Shown here: positions 42,476 to 50,683 of the stretch, one piece after another | How positions within the stretch are numbered: the first letter of the stretch is position 1 | Layout of the letters: every line of letters starts with the position of its first letter | NCBI RefSeq assembly: GCF_000308795.1 | Contig: NZ_BAGK01000224.1 | Coordinates: 1 to 64,000 of the forward strand | DNA: 64,000 bases | Source: Nocardia thailandica NBRC 100428 | Lineage (GTDB): Bacteria > Actinomycetota > Actinomycetes > Mycobacteriales > Mycobacteriaceae | Direction of reading: 5' to 3' | Translations under genes and position numbers: made by a program | Notes under the pieces: generated by a model | Told to the model about the DNA's origin: nothing | The model's input: the letters and a program-made list of their open reading frames with translations, nothing else | The model's database searches: none

Positions 42476-43015
42476 ATGGGTCGCGTACTTCTCCTTCTGC
42501 TGAGCGTCTCGCTCGGCACCCTCCTCTCGGCGGCGCCCGCCGCCGCCGACCCGGGCTCGTGCGAGGTGGGCTGGGGCTCGCTCGACAAGTCCGACGCCAC
42601 CACCGGCCGCGCCCCGCTCTCCGACGTGCGCGCGGGGCGCCACGAGTGCTTCGACCGGCTGGTGATCGAGGTGGCCGGACCGGTCACCGGCTACCGGGCG
42701 GGCTATGTCGGCTCCGTCACCATGGACGGGTCCGGCCAGGCCGTGCCGCTGCGCGGCGGTGCCTTCGTCCAGGTCACCGTGCACGCCCCCGCCCACGACG
42801 ACGCGGGCCGGGCGACCTACCTGCCCGCCGACCGCGCCGAAGCCGTCCCGACCGGGGGATACGACACCTTCCGGCAGGTCGCGTGGGCGGGCTCCTTCGA
42901 GGGGCGGACCACCTTCGGGATCGGCGTCCGCGCCCGCCTTCCGCTGCGGGTCTCCACGCTGGAGGGACCCGGTTCCGGCTCCCGCGTCGTGGTGGACGTG
43001 GCGCACCGCTGGTGA
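42476..43015 (+). CDS. secreted AMIN-like domain protein
   Basis: This 179-residue protein has a signal peptide cleaved near AAPAAADPGS. The mature domain is beta-rich with two cysteines (Cys at positions about 28 and 62) and the pattern HECFDRLVIEVAGP that is common in AMIN-like proteins of actinobacteria. AGGGGG precedes the ATG. It is probably cell-wall associated. The prolyl oligopeptidase follows by 20 bp. Confidence 0.7.
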   Translation: MGRVLLLLLSVSLGTLLSAAPAAADPGSCEVGWGSLDKSDATTGRAPLSDVRAGRHECFDRLVIEVAGPVTGYRAGYVGSVTMDGSGQAVPLRGGAFVQVTVHAPAHDDAGRATYLPADRAEAVPTGGYDTFRQVAWAGSFEGRTTFGIGVRARLPLRVSTLEGPGSGSRVVVDVAHRW

Positions 43016-43035
43016 CCCTCGGCAACAATGTGGGG

Positions 43036-45093
43036 ATGAGCGGCGTTGAGCAGAACGTGACTGATCCTTACCTGTGGCTCGAGGACGTGACCGGTGAGCG
43101 GGCGCTGGAGTGGGCGCGGGAACACAACGAGGTCGCCGGGGCGCGGTTCGCCGCCTCCGAGCGTTTCGCCGCGCTCGAGCAGCGCATCCTCGACGTTCTC
43201 GACGACGACACCCGCATCGCCTACCCGGGCAGGCGCGGCCCGTGGCTGTACAACTTCTGGCGCGACGCCGAGCACCCGCGCGGCCTGTGGCGGCGGACCA
43301 CCTTCGACTCCTACGCCACCGACGACCCCGACTGGGACGTCATCATCGACGTCGACGCCCTGGCCGCGGCCGAGGACGAGAACTGGGTGTGGGCGGGCGC
43401 CGGTGTCCTGCGCCCCAGTCAGTCGCTGGCCCTGATCAAGCTCTCGCGCGGCGGCGCCGACGCCACGGTGGTCCGCGAGTTCGACATGGAACGTCGGGTG
43501 TTCGTCGACCCCGCCGACGGCGGCTTCGCGCTGCCCGAGGCCAAGTCGCGCGTCGGCTGGATCGACGCGGACACCGTCTACGTCGGCACCGACTTCGGTC
43601 CCGGCTCCCTGACCGACTCCGGCTATCCGCGCGTGGCGAAGAAGTGGCGCCGGGGCACCGACCTGTCCGAGGCGGAGACCGTCTACGAGGGCGAGCCCTC
43701 CGACGTGTCGGTGACCGTCGGCTACGACCGCCACCCCGGCTACGAGCGGCACTACGTCGGCCGGGCGACCGACTTCTACAACGAGGAGATCTACCTCCTC
43801 GGACCGGACAACGAGCTCACCCGGATCGACACCCCGACCGACGCGGACGTCAGCTGGTACAAGGACTACCTCACCGTCCGTCCCAAGCAGGACTGGACCG
43901 TCGGCGGGACCACCTATCCGGCCGGCTCGCTGCTCGTCACCGATTTCCCCGCGTTCCTGGCGGGCGAACGGGATTTCGAGGTTCTGTTCACCCCCGACGC
44001 GCACACCTCGCTGTACACGTGGGGCTGGACCGAGAACCACCTGCTGCTCACCACCCTGCGCGACGTGCAGACCGAGCTGGCGGTGCTCACCCCCACCGCC
44101 GAGGGCTGGCACAGGCGGCCGCTGACCGACGTGCCGCCGATGTCGACCACCAGCATCATGAACACCGACCCCCTCGAGGGCGGTGACGAATTCATGCTCA
44201 ACACGTCGGGTTTCACCGATCCGGGCACCCTGCTGGCGACCTCGGTGGGCGGCGAGACGGTCCGGCTCAAGCAGCAGCCGTCGTTCTACGACGCCGAGGG
44301 CATCGTCACCGAACAGTTCTTCGCCACCTCCGACGACGGCACCCAGGTGCCGTATTTCGTGCTGCGCCACCGCGACACGATCGGCGCGCCCGCGCCGACG
44401 ATCATGTACGGCTACGGCGGGTTCGAGGTCTCCCAGACCCCCGGTTACACCGCGCTGGCCGGGCTGGCCTGGCTGGAGAAGGGCGGCGTGTACGTCATCA
44501 CCAACATCCGCGGCGGCGGCGAGTACGGCCCGCAGTGGCACACCTCGGTGCTGAAGGAGAACCGGCACAAGGCCTTCGAGGACTTCGCCGCCATCGCCCG
44601 GGACCTGGTCGCCCGGGGCGTCACCACCGCCCCGCAGCTCGGCGCGCTCGGCGGCAGCAACGGCGGCCTGCTGATGGGCGTCATGCTGACCCGCTACCCG
44701 GAGCTGTTCGGCGCCATCGTGTGCAAGGTTCCGCTGCTCGACATGAAGCGCTACCACCTGCTGCTGGCGGGCGCGTCGTGGGTCGCCGAGTACGGCGACC
44801 CGGACGACCCGCGGGAGTGGGCCTACCTGAGCGAGTACTCGCCGTATCAGAACACCGACCCGGACCGCGCCTACCCGCCGCTGCTGCTGACCACCTCCAC
44901 CCGCGACGACCGGGTCCACCCCGGCCACGCGCGGAAGATGGCGGCGCTGCTGGAGTCCCAGGGCCGCACGGTCTGGTACTACGAGAACATCGAGGGCGGG
45001 CACGGCGGGGCGGCGGACAACAAGCAGGCGGCGTTCCAGTCCGCGCTGTCCTACGAGTTCTTCACCCAGATCCTGCGCGAGGGACGCGCCTAG
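43036..45093 (+). CDS. prolyl oligopeptidase-family serine peptidase
   Basis: This 685-residue protein has an N-terminal beta-propeller (starting TDPYLWLEDV) and a C-terminal alpha/beta hydrolase. The nucleophile is Ser541 in LGGSNGGLL, an aspartate follows in TSTRDDRVHPGH and a histidine in EGGHGGAAD. It cleaves short peptides after proline or basic residues. There is no signal peptide, so it is intracellular. It is close behind the AMIN-like gene and may share its transcript. Confidence 0.92.
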   Translation: MSGVEQNVTDPYLWLEDVTGERALEWAREHNEVAGARFAASERFAALEQRILDVLDDDTRIAYPGRRGPWLYNFWRDAEHPRGLWRRTTFDSYATDDPDWDVIIDVDALAAAEDENWVWAGAGVLRPSQSLALIKLSRGGADATVVREFDMERRVFVDPADGGFALPEAKSRVGWIDADTVYVGTDFGPGSLTDSGYPRVAKKWRRGTDLSEAETVYEGEPSDVSVTVGYDRHPGYERHYVGRATDFYNEEIYLLGPDNELTRIDTPTDADVSWYKDYLTVRPKQDWTVGGTTYPAGSLLVTDFPAFLAGERDFEVLFTPDAHTSLYTWGWTENHLLLTTLRDVQTELAVLTPTAEGWHRRPLTDVPPMSTTSIMNTDPLEGGDEFMLNTSGFTDPGTLLATSVGGETVRLKQQPSFYDAEGIVTEQFFATSDDGTQVPYFVLRHRDTIGAPAPTIMYGYGGFEVSQTPGYTALAGLAWLEKGGVYVITNIRGGGEYGPQWHTSVLKENRHKAFEDFAAIARDLVARGVTTAPQLGALGGSNGGLLMGVMLTRYPELFGAIVCKVPLLDMKRYHLLLAGASWVAEYGDPDDPREWAYLSEYSPYQNTDPDRAYPPLLLTTSTRDDRVHPGHARKMAALLESQGRTVWYYENIEGGHGGAADNKQAAFQSALSYEFFTQILREGRA

Positions 45094-45100
45094 CGGATCG

Positions 45101-45973
45101 TCAGCGGTCGCGCAGCCACTTCTCGACGACGTCGACGGTGTCGCCGGGGTTGGTGATCCAGCCGTTGTGGCCGAGGTTCTCCCGCTGGAACCAGCGGGAG
45201 ACCTGGGCCGCGGGCATCTTGCTCAGGAGATGGTCGGCCGAGGACTGCGGCGCCCACTCGTCACCGGCGATGGTGATGGACAGGACGGGGAACTTCAGCC
45301 GGGCCATCCGCTCCTCGTAGTCGATATCGGCGCCGACGGGGACGAACCGTCCGGTGCGGGCCAGCCGTGCCCAGTCCGACATGAGCACCTTGGACTGCCT
45401 GCCGAAAGCCCTGGCGCCGCCGAGCATGTCGCCGGGCCAGTACCCGGCCAGGCTGGAGGCGATGGTGACCGCCGCGGTCCCCATCAGCATGCCGGGGCTG
45501 AGCACGCCTCGGTAGCCGCGGAAGTACGGCGTGCCCGAGGCGACCAGGATCAGCCCGCCGATCCGGCCGCGGGCCCGCGCGGCGTACATCGCCGAGAGCT
45601 GGCCGCCCATGCTGTGGCCGAGCAGGTAGGGGGTGCTGCCCGGGAAACGGTCCCGCACGACCTGCAGGGTGGCGGGGAAGTCCACCGAGGCCAGTTCGTG
45701 GTACCCGTAGGTGCTTTCGGCGCCGGGCCGGTGCGAGGAGTCGCCGTTGCCGCGCAGTTCGCCGATGGCGACGTCGAAGCCCCGGGCGGCCAGCTGGTCG
45801 CCGAAGTACTCGTAGAACTCCCCGGGGACCGCGAGGCCGGGGACGATGACCACGACGGGGCGAGGCGCGTCGGGGGTGATGGGGTGCCGGTGCGCGCCGC
45901 GGGCGGGCAGCAGGCGCACCGGCAGGGTGCTGCCGTCGGGTACCTGGATCGGAACCGTTTCGACGCGGGGCAT
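45101..45973 (-). CDS. alpha/beta hydrolase
   Basis: This 290-residue serine hydrolase has the elbow GHSMGGQL in the middle, an oxyanion region VVIVPGLAVPG, and a late acid and histidine around AGDEWAPQ and NLGHNGW. It is one base after a TetR gene on the same strand, so the pair is an operon and the regulator probably controls it. The substrate is unknown. Confidence 0.88.
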   Translation of the reverse strand: MPRVETVPIQVPDGSTLPVRLLPARGAHRHPITPDAPRPVVVIVPGLAVPGEFYEYFGDQLAARGFDVAIGELRGNGDSSHRPGAESTYGYHELASVDFPATLQVVRDRFPGSTPYLLGHSMGGQLSAMYAARARGRIGGLILVASGTPYFRGYRGVLSPGMLMGTAAVTIASSLAGYWPGDMLGGARAFGRQSKVLMSDWARLARTGRFVPVGADIDYEERMARLKFPVLSITIAGDEWAPQSSADHLLSKMPAAQVSRWFQRENLGHNGWITNPGDTVDVVEKWLRDR

Positions 45974-45974
45974 C

Positions 45975-46607
45975 TCAGGCCCCGACCGCGCCGAGGATCA
46001 CGCGGCTCAGGACCCGGATGACGTCGTCGAGCGGCGGCCGCGGGTCGGCGCCGCTCCAGCCGTCGACGACGTAGTTGACCGCGCCGATGATGGCGAGCAC
46101 GCGCATGTCGTAGTCGCCCGGCGGGATCTCGCCCTGCATCGCCGCGTCCTCGGCGGCCCCGGCCAGCAGGGAGCCCCAGACGCGCCGCAGCTCGATCCGC
46201 AGCTTCTCCACCTTGGGGCCTGCGCCGACGACCTCGACCAGGGCCACCCGCGCCTTGCGCGGGTCGGCGCCGATCGATTCGATGTAGGCACGCACGGCGG
46301 TGTCGATGGACTCGAGGGCGGTGCCGTCGGTCTGGGCCTCGAGGGCCGCGGCGACGGCTTCCCGGGATTCGCGGTCGATCTGCTCGTAGAGCTCGAGCAG
46401 TAGCGACTCACGGCCGGTGAACTCCTCGTAGAACTGCCGCGACGACAGCCCGGCGTCCTTGCAGATGGCGCCGACCGAGCTATTGGCGTAGCCGTCGCGC
46501 GCGAAGACCGTGAGGCCCGATTCCAGAAAACGCGCACGCCGCTGGCGTTGCCGGTCCTCTACGGGCTGCCCGGCATACATACGTCCCGTATTCGCATCCT
46601 GTGACAT
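45975..46607 (-). CDS. TetR-family transcriptional regulator
   Basis: The protein is 210 residues from the ATG at 46607. The helix-turn-helix is FARDGYANSSVGAICKDAGLSSRQFYEEF and the rest is the helical ligand domain. A longer start at 46646 is unlikely because it lies in the loop of a strong terminator. A -10-like TATTGT ends eight bases before 46607, so the mRNA may be leaderless. It is upstream of and coupled to an alpha/beta hydrolase. Confidence 0.85.
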   Translation of the reverse strand: MSQDANTGRMYAGQPVEDRQRQRRARFLESGLTVFARDGYANSSVGAICKDAGLSSRQFYEEFTGRESLLLELYEQIDRESREAVAAALEAQTDGTALESIDTAVRAYIESIGADPRKARVALVEVVGAGPKVEKLRIELRRVWGSLLAGAAEDAAMQGEIPPGDYDMRVLAIIGAVNYVVDGWSGADPRPPLDDVIRVLSRVILGAVGA

Positions 46608-46621
46608 TGGCGCTGACAATA

Positions 46622-46662
46622 CCGAAGGGCCCGATCCCCTCGTCATGGATCGGGCCCTTCGG
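46622..46662 (-). terminator. strong hairpin between a small gene and the TetR gene
   Basis: Perfect 16-bp arms (46622-46637 and 46647-46662) enclose 9 bases. It lies downstream of the small gene at 46714-46821 and just upstream of the TetR start. Confidence 0.75.
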
Positions 46663-46666
46663 CTGC

Positions 46667-46697
46667 CTGCCCGGCTTACCGCGCGTTAGCCGGGCAG
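46667..46697 (-). terminator. second hairpin in tandem
   Basis: CTGCCCGGCT and AGCCGGGCAG form a 10-bp stem around an 11-base loop, 16 bp after the stop of the 35-codon gene. With the neighbouring hairpin it makes a double terminator. Confidence 0.55.
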
Positions 46698-46713
46698 TAG
46701 CTCATGCCTGAGC

Positions 46714-46821
46714 TCAGTTGCCGGAACCCTGCACCGAGCCCGTGCTCAGCGAGCTGGTCAGCAGGCCGAGGAGCAGGGTGAGGATGTTGCCGTCGTTGGA
46801 AGTATCGGTGATGAACAGCAT
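46714..46821 (-). CDS. candidate 35-residue small protein
   Basis: The frame begins MLFITDTSNDGNILTLL and ends GSVQGSGN; the middle is a leucine-rich stretch (NILTLLLGLLTSSLS), long enough for a short amphipathic or membrane helix. GGAG lies five bases before the ATG, an ideal ribosome-binding site. Two hairpin terminators follow the stop. An independent transcription unit with these three signals is unlikely to be chance. I recognise no family. The leader contains an inverted repeat GTGACA-TCGC-TGTCAC. Confidence 0.6.
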   Translation of the reverse strand: MLFITDTSNDGNILTLLLGLLTSSLSTGSVQGSGN

Positions 46822-46843
46822 GGTGACTCCAAGAAGATACTGC

Positions 46844-46859
46844 GTGACATCGCTGTCAC
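46844..46859. promoter_or_regulatory. inverted repeat in the leader of the small gene
   Basis: GTGACA-TCGC-TGTCAC is a perfect 6-bp inverted repeat 23 bp before the ATG of the small gene. It could be an operator or an mRNA hairpin. An extended -10-like TGTGTAAGGT lies further upstream on the minus strand near 46880. Confidence 0.4.
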
Positions 46860-46947
46860 TGGCCATTTGCCAACACGGACCTTACACAGACCGAATGTGA
46901 CTACGCAGTGTTTTAGAGTATTTCGATCACTTTTTTCCGAACGCCGG

Positions 46948-47544
46948 TCAAGACGCCGGAACCTCGGGCTCCCCCAGGCTCAGCATGAGCCGATTGGCCC
47001 AGGAGAACGACGCGGTCGACAGCACCAGATCGTGGATGTCGCCGTCGCCGAAGCCCAGCGCCCGCAGCCGCGCCAGCTCCGCGCTCGCGTCCCGCGGCGG
47101 GTGCGCGGCCAGCGCGGCGGTGAAGTCGATGATCGCGTCCCAGCGCGCGTCGAGACGAACCCCGGTGCCCTCGTCGAGCAGCCGCTGGACGTCCTCGGCG
47201 CGCTTGGAGAGCTGGCTGGTGAACCGGGAGTGCACGGACGCGCAGTACTCGCACCCGTTGTGCCGCGAGGTCACCGTGGCGGCCAGCTCGCGCTCGGCGC
47301 GGGTCAGTCCCTCGCGGCTGTAGAAGATGTCCTTGTCGTTGGCGCTGCGCTCGGCGAGCACCTCCGGGTTGCGGGCCAGCAGGCGGAAGTACGGGCTCTG
47401 CCCGCGCTGCCCTTCCAGCAGCGGCCGCTGGGCCTCGTCGGCGTCGGCAAGGGCGATGGGCTCGACCCACGGCACCCAGTCGAGGACCTCCTGGGTGAAC
47501 CCGGCCGGACGCCTGCCCGGCTCGACATCTCGCACTTCGCTCAC
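46948..47544 (-). CDS. AhpD-like alkylhydroperoxidase-domain protein with CxxC
   Basis: This 198-residue CMD-family protein has the redox motif CEYCASVH (Cys98, Cys101, His105). It resembles the alkylhydroperoxidase-domain family described beside Avi_7169 of Agrobacterium. It is the last gene of a seven-gene operon headed by a SAM-IV riboswitch. Together with the cysteine-free partner before it and the flavin oxidoreductase it may protect against, or process, a reactive sulfur or peroxide intermediate. Confidence 0.85.
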   Translation of the reverse strand: MSEVRDVEPGRRPAGFTQEVLDWVPWVEPIALADADEAQRPLLEGQRGQSPYFRLLARNPEVLAERSANDKDIFYSREGLTRAERELAATVTSRHNGCEYCASVHSRFTSQLSKRAEDVQRLLDEGTGVRLDARWDAIIDFTAALAAHPPRDASAELARLRALGFGDGDIHDLVLSTASFSWANRLMLSLGEPEVPAS

Positions 47545-48020
47545 GCGGATTCTCCGATCAGGGCGAGGCCGGCGATCAGCCGGGCCTGGTAGTTGACGAA
47601 GCCGACCAGCTGCGACACCGTGACGATGTCGCGCTCGGACAGTCCCGCCGCGAGCAGGACGTCGAGGTGCGCGCGGGTCGCCGTCGCCGGGGCGGTGGTC
47701 AGCCGGGCGGCGTGCAGCAGGGCCGCGGCCAGGACCGCGTCCCCGGCCGAATCCGCTTCGGTACCGGCGCTTCCCGCGCGGCGGGCGTAATGGGCGGCCA
47801 GCTCCTTCGACTCGGCGAGCGTGGCCACGTGCGCGGCGACCGCGGCCAGGCGCTCGGGCCCGAAGGCCCGGCCCGCCGGCCCGTCGAACAGTGCGTCGTG
47901 CACGCCCTGGGTCCGCGCGAGGACCTCAGGGCGCGCGGCGCGCACCGCCCGCACCCGCTCGGCGGTCGCGGCGCCGAGCGCCGCGTCGATGACATCGGGG
48001 GTCCGCGCCGTCGCGGTCAT
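47541..48020 (-). CDS. CMD-domain protein lacking catalytic cysteines
   Basis: This 159-residue protein is related to carboxymuconolactone decarboxylase-like folds, with the C-terminal DIVTVSQLVGFVNYQARL segment. No cysteine is present, so it is not a peroxidase itself. It overlaps both neighbours by 4 bp. Such a cysteine-free CMD protein next to an AhpD-like one and an LLM oxidoreductase is a recurring three-gene set (Avi_7170/Avi_7169/LLM_2I7G-like). Confidence 0.8.
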   Translation of the reverse strand: MTATARTPDVIDAALGAATAERVRAVRAARPEVLARTQGVHDALFDGPAGRAFGPERLAAVAAHVATLAESKELAAHYARRAGSAGTEADSAGDAVLAAALLHAARLTTAPATATRAHLDVLLAAGLSERDIVTVSQLVGFVNYQARLIAGLALIGESA

Positions 48021-49027
48021 TCCCCACCCCTTTCACTGGTTGACCAGCCGAGGCGCGGTGCGACCTCGGTGGCGAGAAGTTCGATGGACCGCAGGGTGGC
48101 CCGCTGGTCGGGGTCGACGGGATGGACCTGCACGATCAGGTCCGTCGAGGCGGTGACCGCGTCGTCGGCGGCCAGCCGCTCCGCCACCTCGTCCGGCGTG
48201 CCGACCACCGAATCCCGCAGCACCTCCTCGACGGTGGCGCCGAGGCCGGTGATCCCCGCGGCGCGCAGATGCTCGAGGAAACGCACCGCGCCCCGATGGG
48301 CCCAGCGCGTCGCCTCGGTGTGTTCGTCGGCGACGAACACGCTGCGGGAGGCACCGATCCGCCCGGTGGCGCCCGCGGGCAGCGCGGCGCGGTACGCCTC
48401 GATCAGGCGGGTCTGCACGCCGTCGAGCGGTTCGCCGGGCCGGTCCGGGTCGCGCGGCTGGGTGCGCGACAGCAGCAGCCCCGCGCCGTCGGCGCCCGCC
48501 CGCTCGGCGCCCGCCCGCGAGAACGTGGCCTGCCAGGTCCGGTCCCGCAGCCCGGGCGCGGGCGGGTGCAGCGGGCGCCCGGGCAGCAGCTCGGCGCCGT
48601 CGAGTGCCGCGGCGACCGCGGCCAGCCTCTCGGCGTAGACCCGCTGCCGGTCGGCGCTCTCGACCCCGAAGAGCGCGAACGCGCTCGCCGAACCGCCGCT
48701 GCCGAAACCGAGTTCGAGCCTGCCGCCGGAGAGGGTGTCCAGCACGGCGGCGTCCTCGGCGACCCGGATCGGGTCCTCCAGACCGAGGGTGACAATGGCC
48801 GTGCCGAACCGGATCCGCGGGAACCGGGCGGCCGCGTGCGCCAGGAAGACCAGAGGGCTCGGCAACCCACCCTCGTCCGGGTCGAGGTGGTGCTGGGCGA
48901 CCCACGCGGTGTCGTAGCCGAGCCGCTCGGCGAGTTCGATCTGCTCGAGGGTGTCGGCGTAGACCCGCGCGGCGGTGTGCGTGTCGGCCGGGCGGACCAG
49001 CCGGGTGAACAGGCCGAGGCGCGTCAT
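48017..49027 (-). CDS. luciferase-like (LLM) flavin-dependent oxidoreductase
   Basis: This 336-residue TIM-barrel protein has LLM landmarks: ERLGYDTAWVAQHH, FPRIRFGTAIVTLG and TLSGGRLELGFGSG. LLM enzymes use reduced FMN or F420. Members of this family were listed among SAM-IV-regulated genes, and organosulfur monooxygenases belong here. It lies directly behind the ABC importer in the riboswitch operon, so cleavage of an imported organosulfur compound is a reasonable inference. Confidence 0.88.
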   Translation of the reverse strand: MTRLGLFTRLVRPADTHTAARVYADTLEQIELAERLGYDTAWVAQHHLDPDEGGLPSPLVFLAHAAARFPRIRFGTAIVTLGLEDPIRVAEDAAVLDTLSGGRLELGFGSGGSASAFALFGVESADRQRVYAERLAAVAAALDGAELLPGRPLHPPAPGLRDRTWQATFSRAGAERAGADGAGLLLSRTQPRDPDRPGEPLDGVQTRLIEAYRAALPAGATGRIGASRSVFVADEHTEATRWAHRGAVRFLEHLRAAGITGLGATVEEVLRDSVVGTPDEVAERLAADDAVTASTDLIVQVHPVDPDQRATLRSIELLATEVAPRLGWSTSERGGE

Positions 49028-49770
49028 GGGCTCACCTTTCCGAGATAGGCGTCGCGGATCGCCGGATCGTCGAGGAGTTCGGTCGCGGTGCCGCGCAGCA
49101 CGATTTGCCCGCCGCGCAGCACGTTGCCGGTGTGCGCGATGGACAGTGCGAGTTCGGCCTGCTGCTCGACGATCAGGATGGCCAGCCCGAGTTCGGCGTT
49201 GAGCCGCGCGATCTCGTCCAGCACCCGGTCGACGAACAGCGGCGACAGCCCCATGGTCGGCTCGTCCATGCAGATCAGCCGTGGCCTGCTCATCAGGGCG
49301 CGGGCGAAGGCCAGCATCTGCTGCTCGCCGCCGGACAGGGTGCCCGCCTGCTGGGCACGGCGTTCGCGCAGGCGCGGGAAGTGCTCGTAGAGCTCGGCCG
49401 CCCGCGCCGCGAGCACCGATCGCCGTTCCTTGCGGATGTAGCCGCCGACGTAGAGGTTCTCCTCCACCGTCATGGCCGGGAACACCCGGCGCGCCTCGGG
49501 CACCGAGGCCAGCCCGGCCTCGATCCGCGCCGCGGGCGAGGAGGCGCTGACATCGCGTCCGTCGATCCGGATCGTGCCCGAGGTCGGGCGCAGCAGGCCG
49601 AGGGCCGTCTTCATGGTGGTCGACTTGCCCGAGGCGTTGCCGCCGAGCAGGGACACGATCTGGCCGGGCCGCACGCTCAGCGACACCTCGTCGAGCGCCT
49701 TGGACGGCCCGTAGTGGACGGTGACCCGGTCGAATTCCAGGATGGGTGTGGCGTTCTCGTCATTCGGCAC
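49024..49770 (-). CDS. LIV-type ABC transporter ATPase (LivF-like)
   Basis: This 248-residue protein has Walker A GGNASGKST, in which Asn-Ala replaces the usual Asn-Gly-Ala, signature LSGGEQQMLAFARAL and Walker B LICMDEPTMGLSP. It overlaps the LivG-like ATPase by 11 bp and the LLM gene by 4 bp. It should pair with the LivG-like ATPase in the SAM-IV-controlled importer. Confidence 0.88.
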   Translation of the reverse strand: MPNDENATPILEFDRVTVHYGPSKALDEVSLSVRPGQIVSLLGGNASGKSTTMKTALGLLRPTSGTIRIDGRDVSASSPAARIEAGLASVPEARRVFPAMTVEENLYVGGYIRKERRSVLAARAAELYEHFPRLRERRAQQAGTLSGGEQQMLAFARALMSRPRLICMDEPTMGLSPLFVDRVLDEIARLNAELGLAILIVEQQAELALSIAHTGNVLRGGQIVLRGTATELLDDPAIRDAYLGKVSP

Positions 49771-50683
49771 CGACGATCACCTTCTCTGTCGCTGCGGCGG
49801 GCGCCGGGGTGGCCGCGGCCGTCCGCGACCGCCTGCGGCCCAGATACGCCTCGATGACGCGCTCGTCGGACTGGATCTGTTCGGGCGTGCCCTCGGCGAT
49901 GATGCGGCCCTCGTCGAGCACGATGACCCGGTCCGAGAGCGAGTTCACCAGTTCCAGTTTGTGTTCGACCAGCACGATGGTCTGCCCGGCCGCCTTGAGC
50001 TCGGCGAGCTGGGCGCCGACCTCGGCGGTCTCGGTCTGGTTCATGCCCGCGGCCGGTTCGTCGAGCAACAGCACTCGCGGCCCGAGCGCCAGCGCGCGGG
50101 CGATCTCGGTGCGTCGGCGGTTGGCGTAGGACAGGGTGTAGGCGTGGTGCTCCGCGCGCGGCGCCAGCCGTTCGGAGAACCGCTCCAGCTGCTCGGCGAT
50201 CACCGCCTCGGTGGCCCGGCGCTCGGCGCGCACCGCGGGGGTCGGCACCAGCGTGAGCACCAGTTCGGCGAGCAGCGGGACCCAGCGCAGCAGCGGGAAC
50301 CGCGCCGCGCGCTGCCACGGCCGGGCCGCCCGCAGCGTCGTGTGCAGCCCGATCTCCACGTTCTCCCGGACCGTCAGATTGCCGAACACCCGGCCGTTCT
50401 GGAAGGTGCGGGCGATCCCGGCCACGGCCGCGGCCTCCTGCGAGCCGGGCCGCAGCGCGACCCCGTCGACGAGCACCCGGCCCGATTCGGGCTTCAGCAC
50501 GCCGGAGATCAGGTTGACCGTCGTGGTCTTGCCGGACCCGTTGGGGCCGATGATCGAGACGAACTCCCCCTCGGTGACGCTCAAGCTCACCTCGTCGACC
50601 GCGCGCACGCCGCCGAAGGACCGGCGCAGGCCCGTCACGGTCAGCACCACGCGTGGATCATGCCGGTACTCGGACACGTTCAC
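49760..50683 (-). CDS. LIV-type ABC transporter ATPase (LivG-like)
   Basis: This 307-residue protein has Walker A GPNGSGKTT, Walker B VLLLDEPAAGMNQTE and the LivG-type IARTFQNGRVFGNLTVREN segment. In place of LSGGQ it has LSYANRRRTEIARAL, the normal LivG variant. A C-terminal tail of about 25 residues is extra. It overlaps the permease gene by 26 bp. Confidence 0.88.
   Translation of the reverse strand: MNVSEYRHDPRVVLTVTGLRRSFGGVRAVDEVSLSVTEGEFVSIIGPNGSGKTTTVNLISGVLKPESGRVLVDGVALRPGSQEAAAVAGIARTFQNGRVFGNLTVRENVEIGLHTTLRAARPWQRAARFPLLRWVPLLAELVLTLVPTPAVRAERRATEAVIAEQLERFSERLAPRAEHHAYTLSYANRRRTEIARALALGPRVLLLDEPAAGMNQTETAEVGAQLAELKAAGQTIVLVEHKLELVNSLSDRVIVLDEGRIIAEGTPEQIQSDERVIEAYLGRRRSRTAAATPAPAAATEKVIVGAE

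Noticed and set aside
46608..46646. An N-terminal extension of the TetR regulator to 46646
   Set aside because: That start codon lies in the loop of a perfect 16-bp terminator hairpin and the added residues are not family-like.
46667..46716. A possible tRNA-like fold around the GCCGGGC sequences
   Set aside because: There is no T-arm or anticodon arm pattern; the repeats fit a simple terminator.
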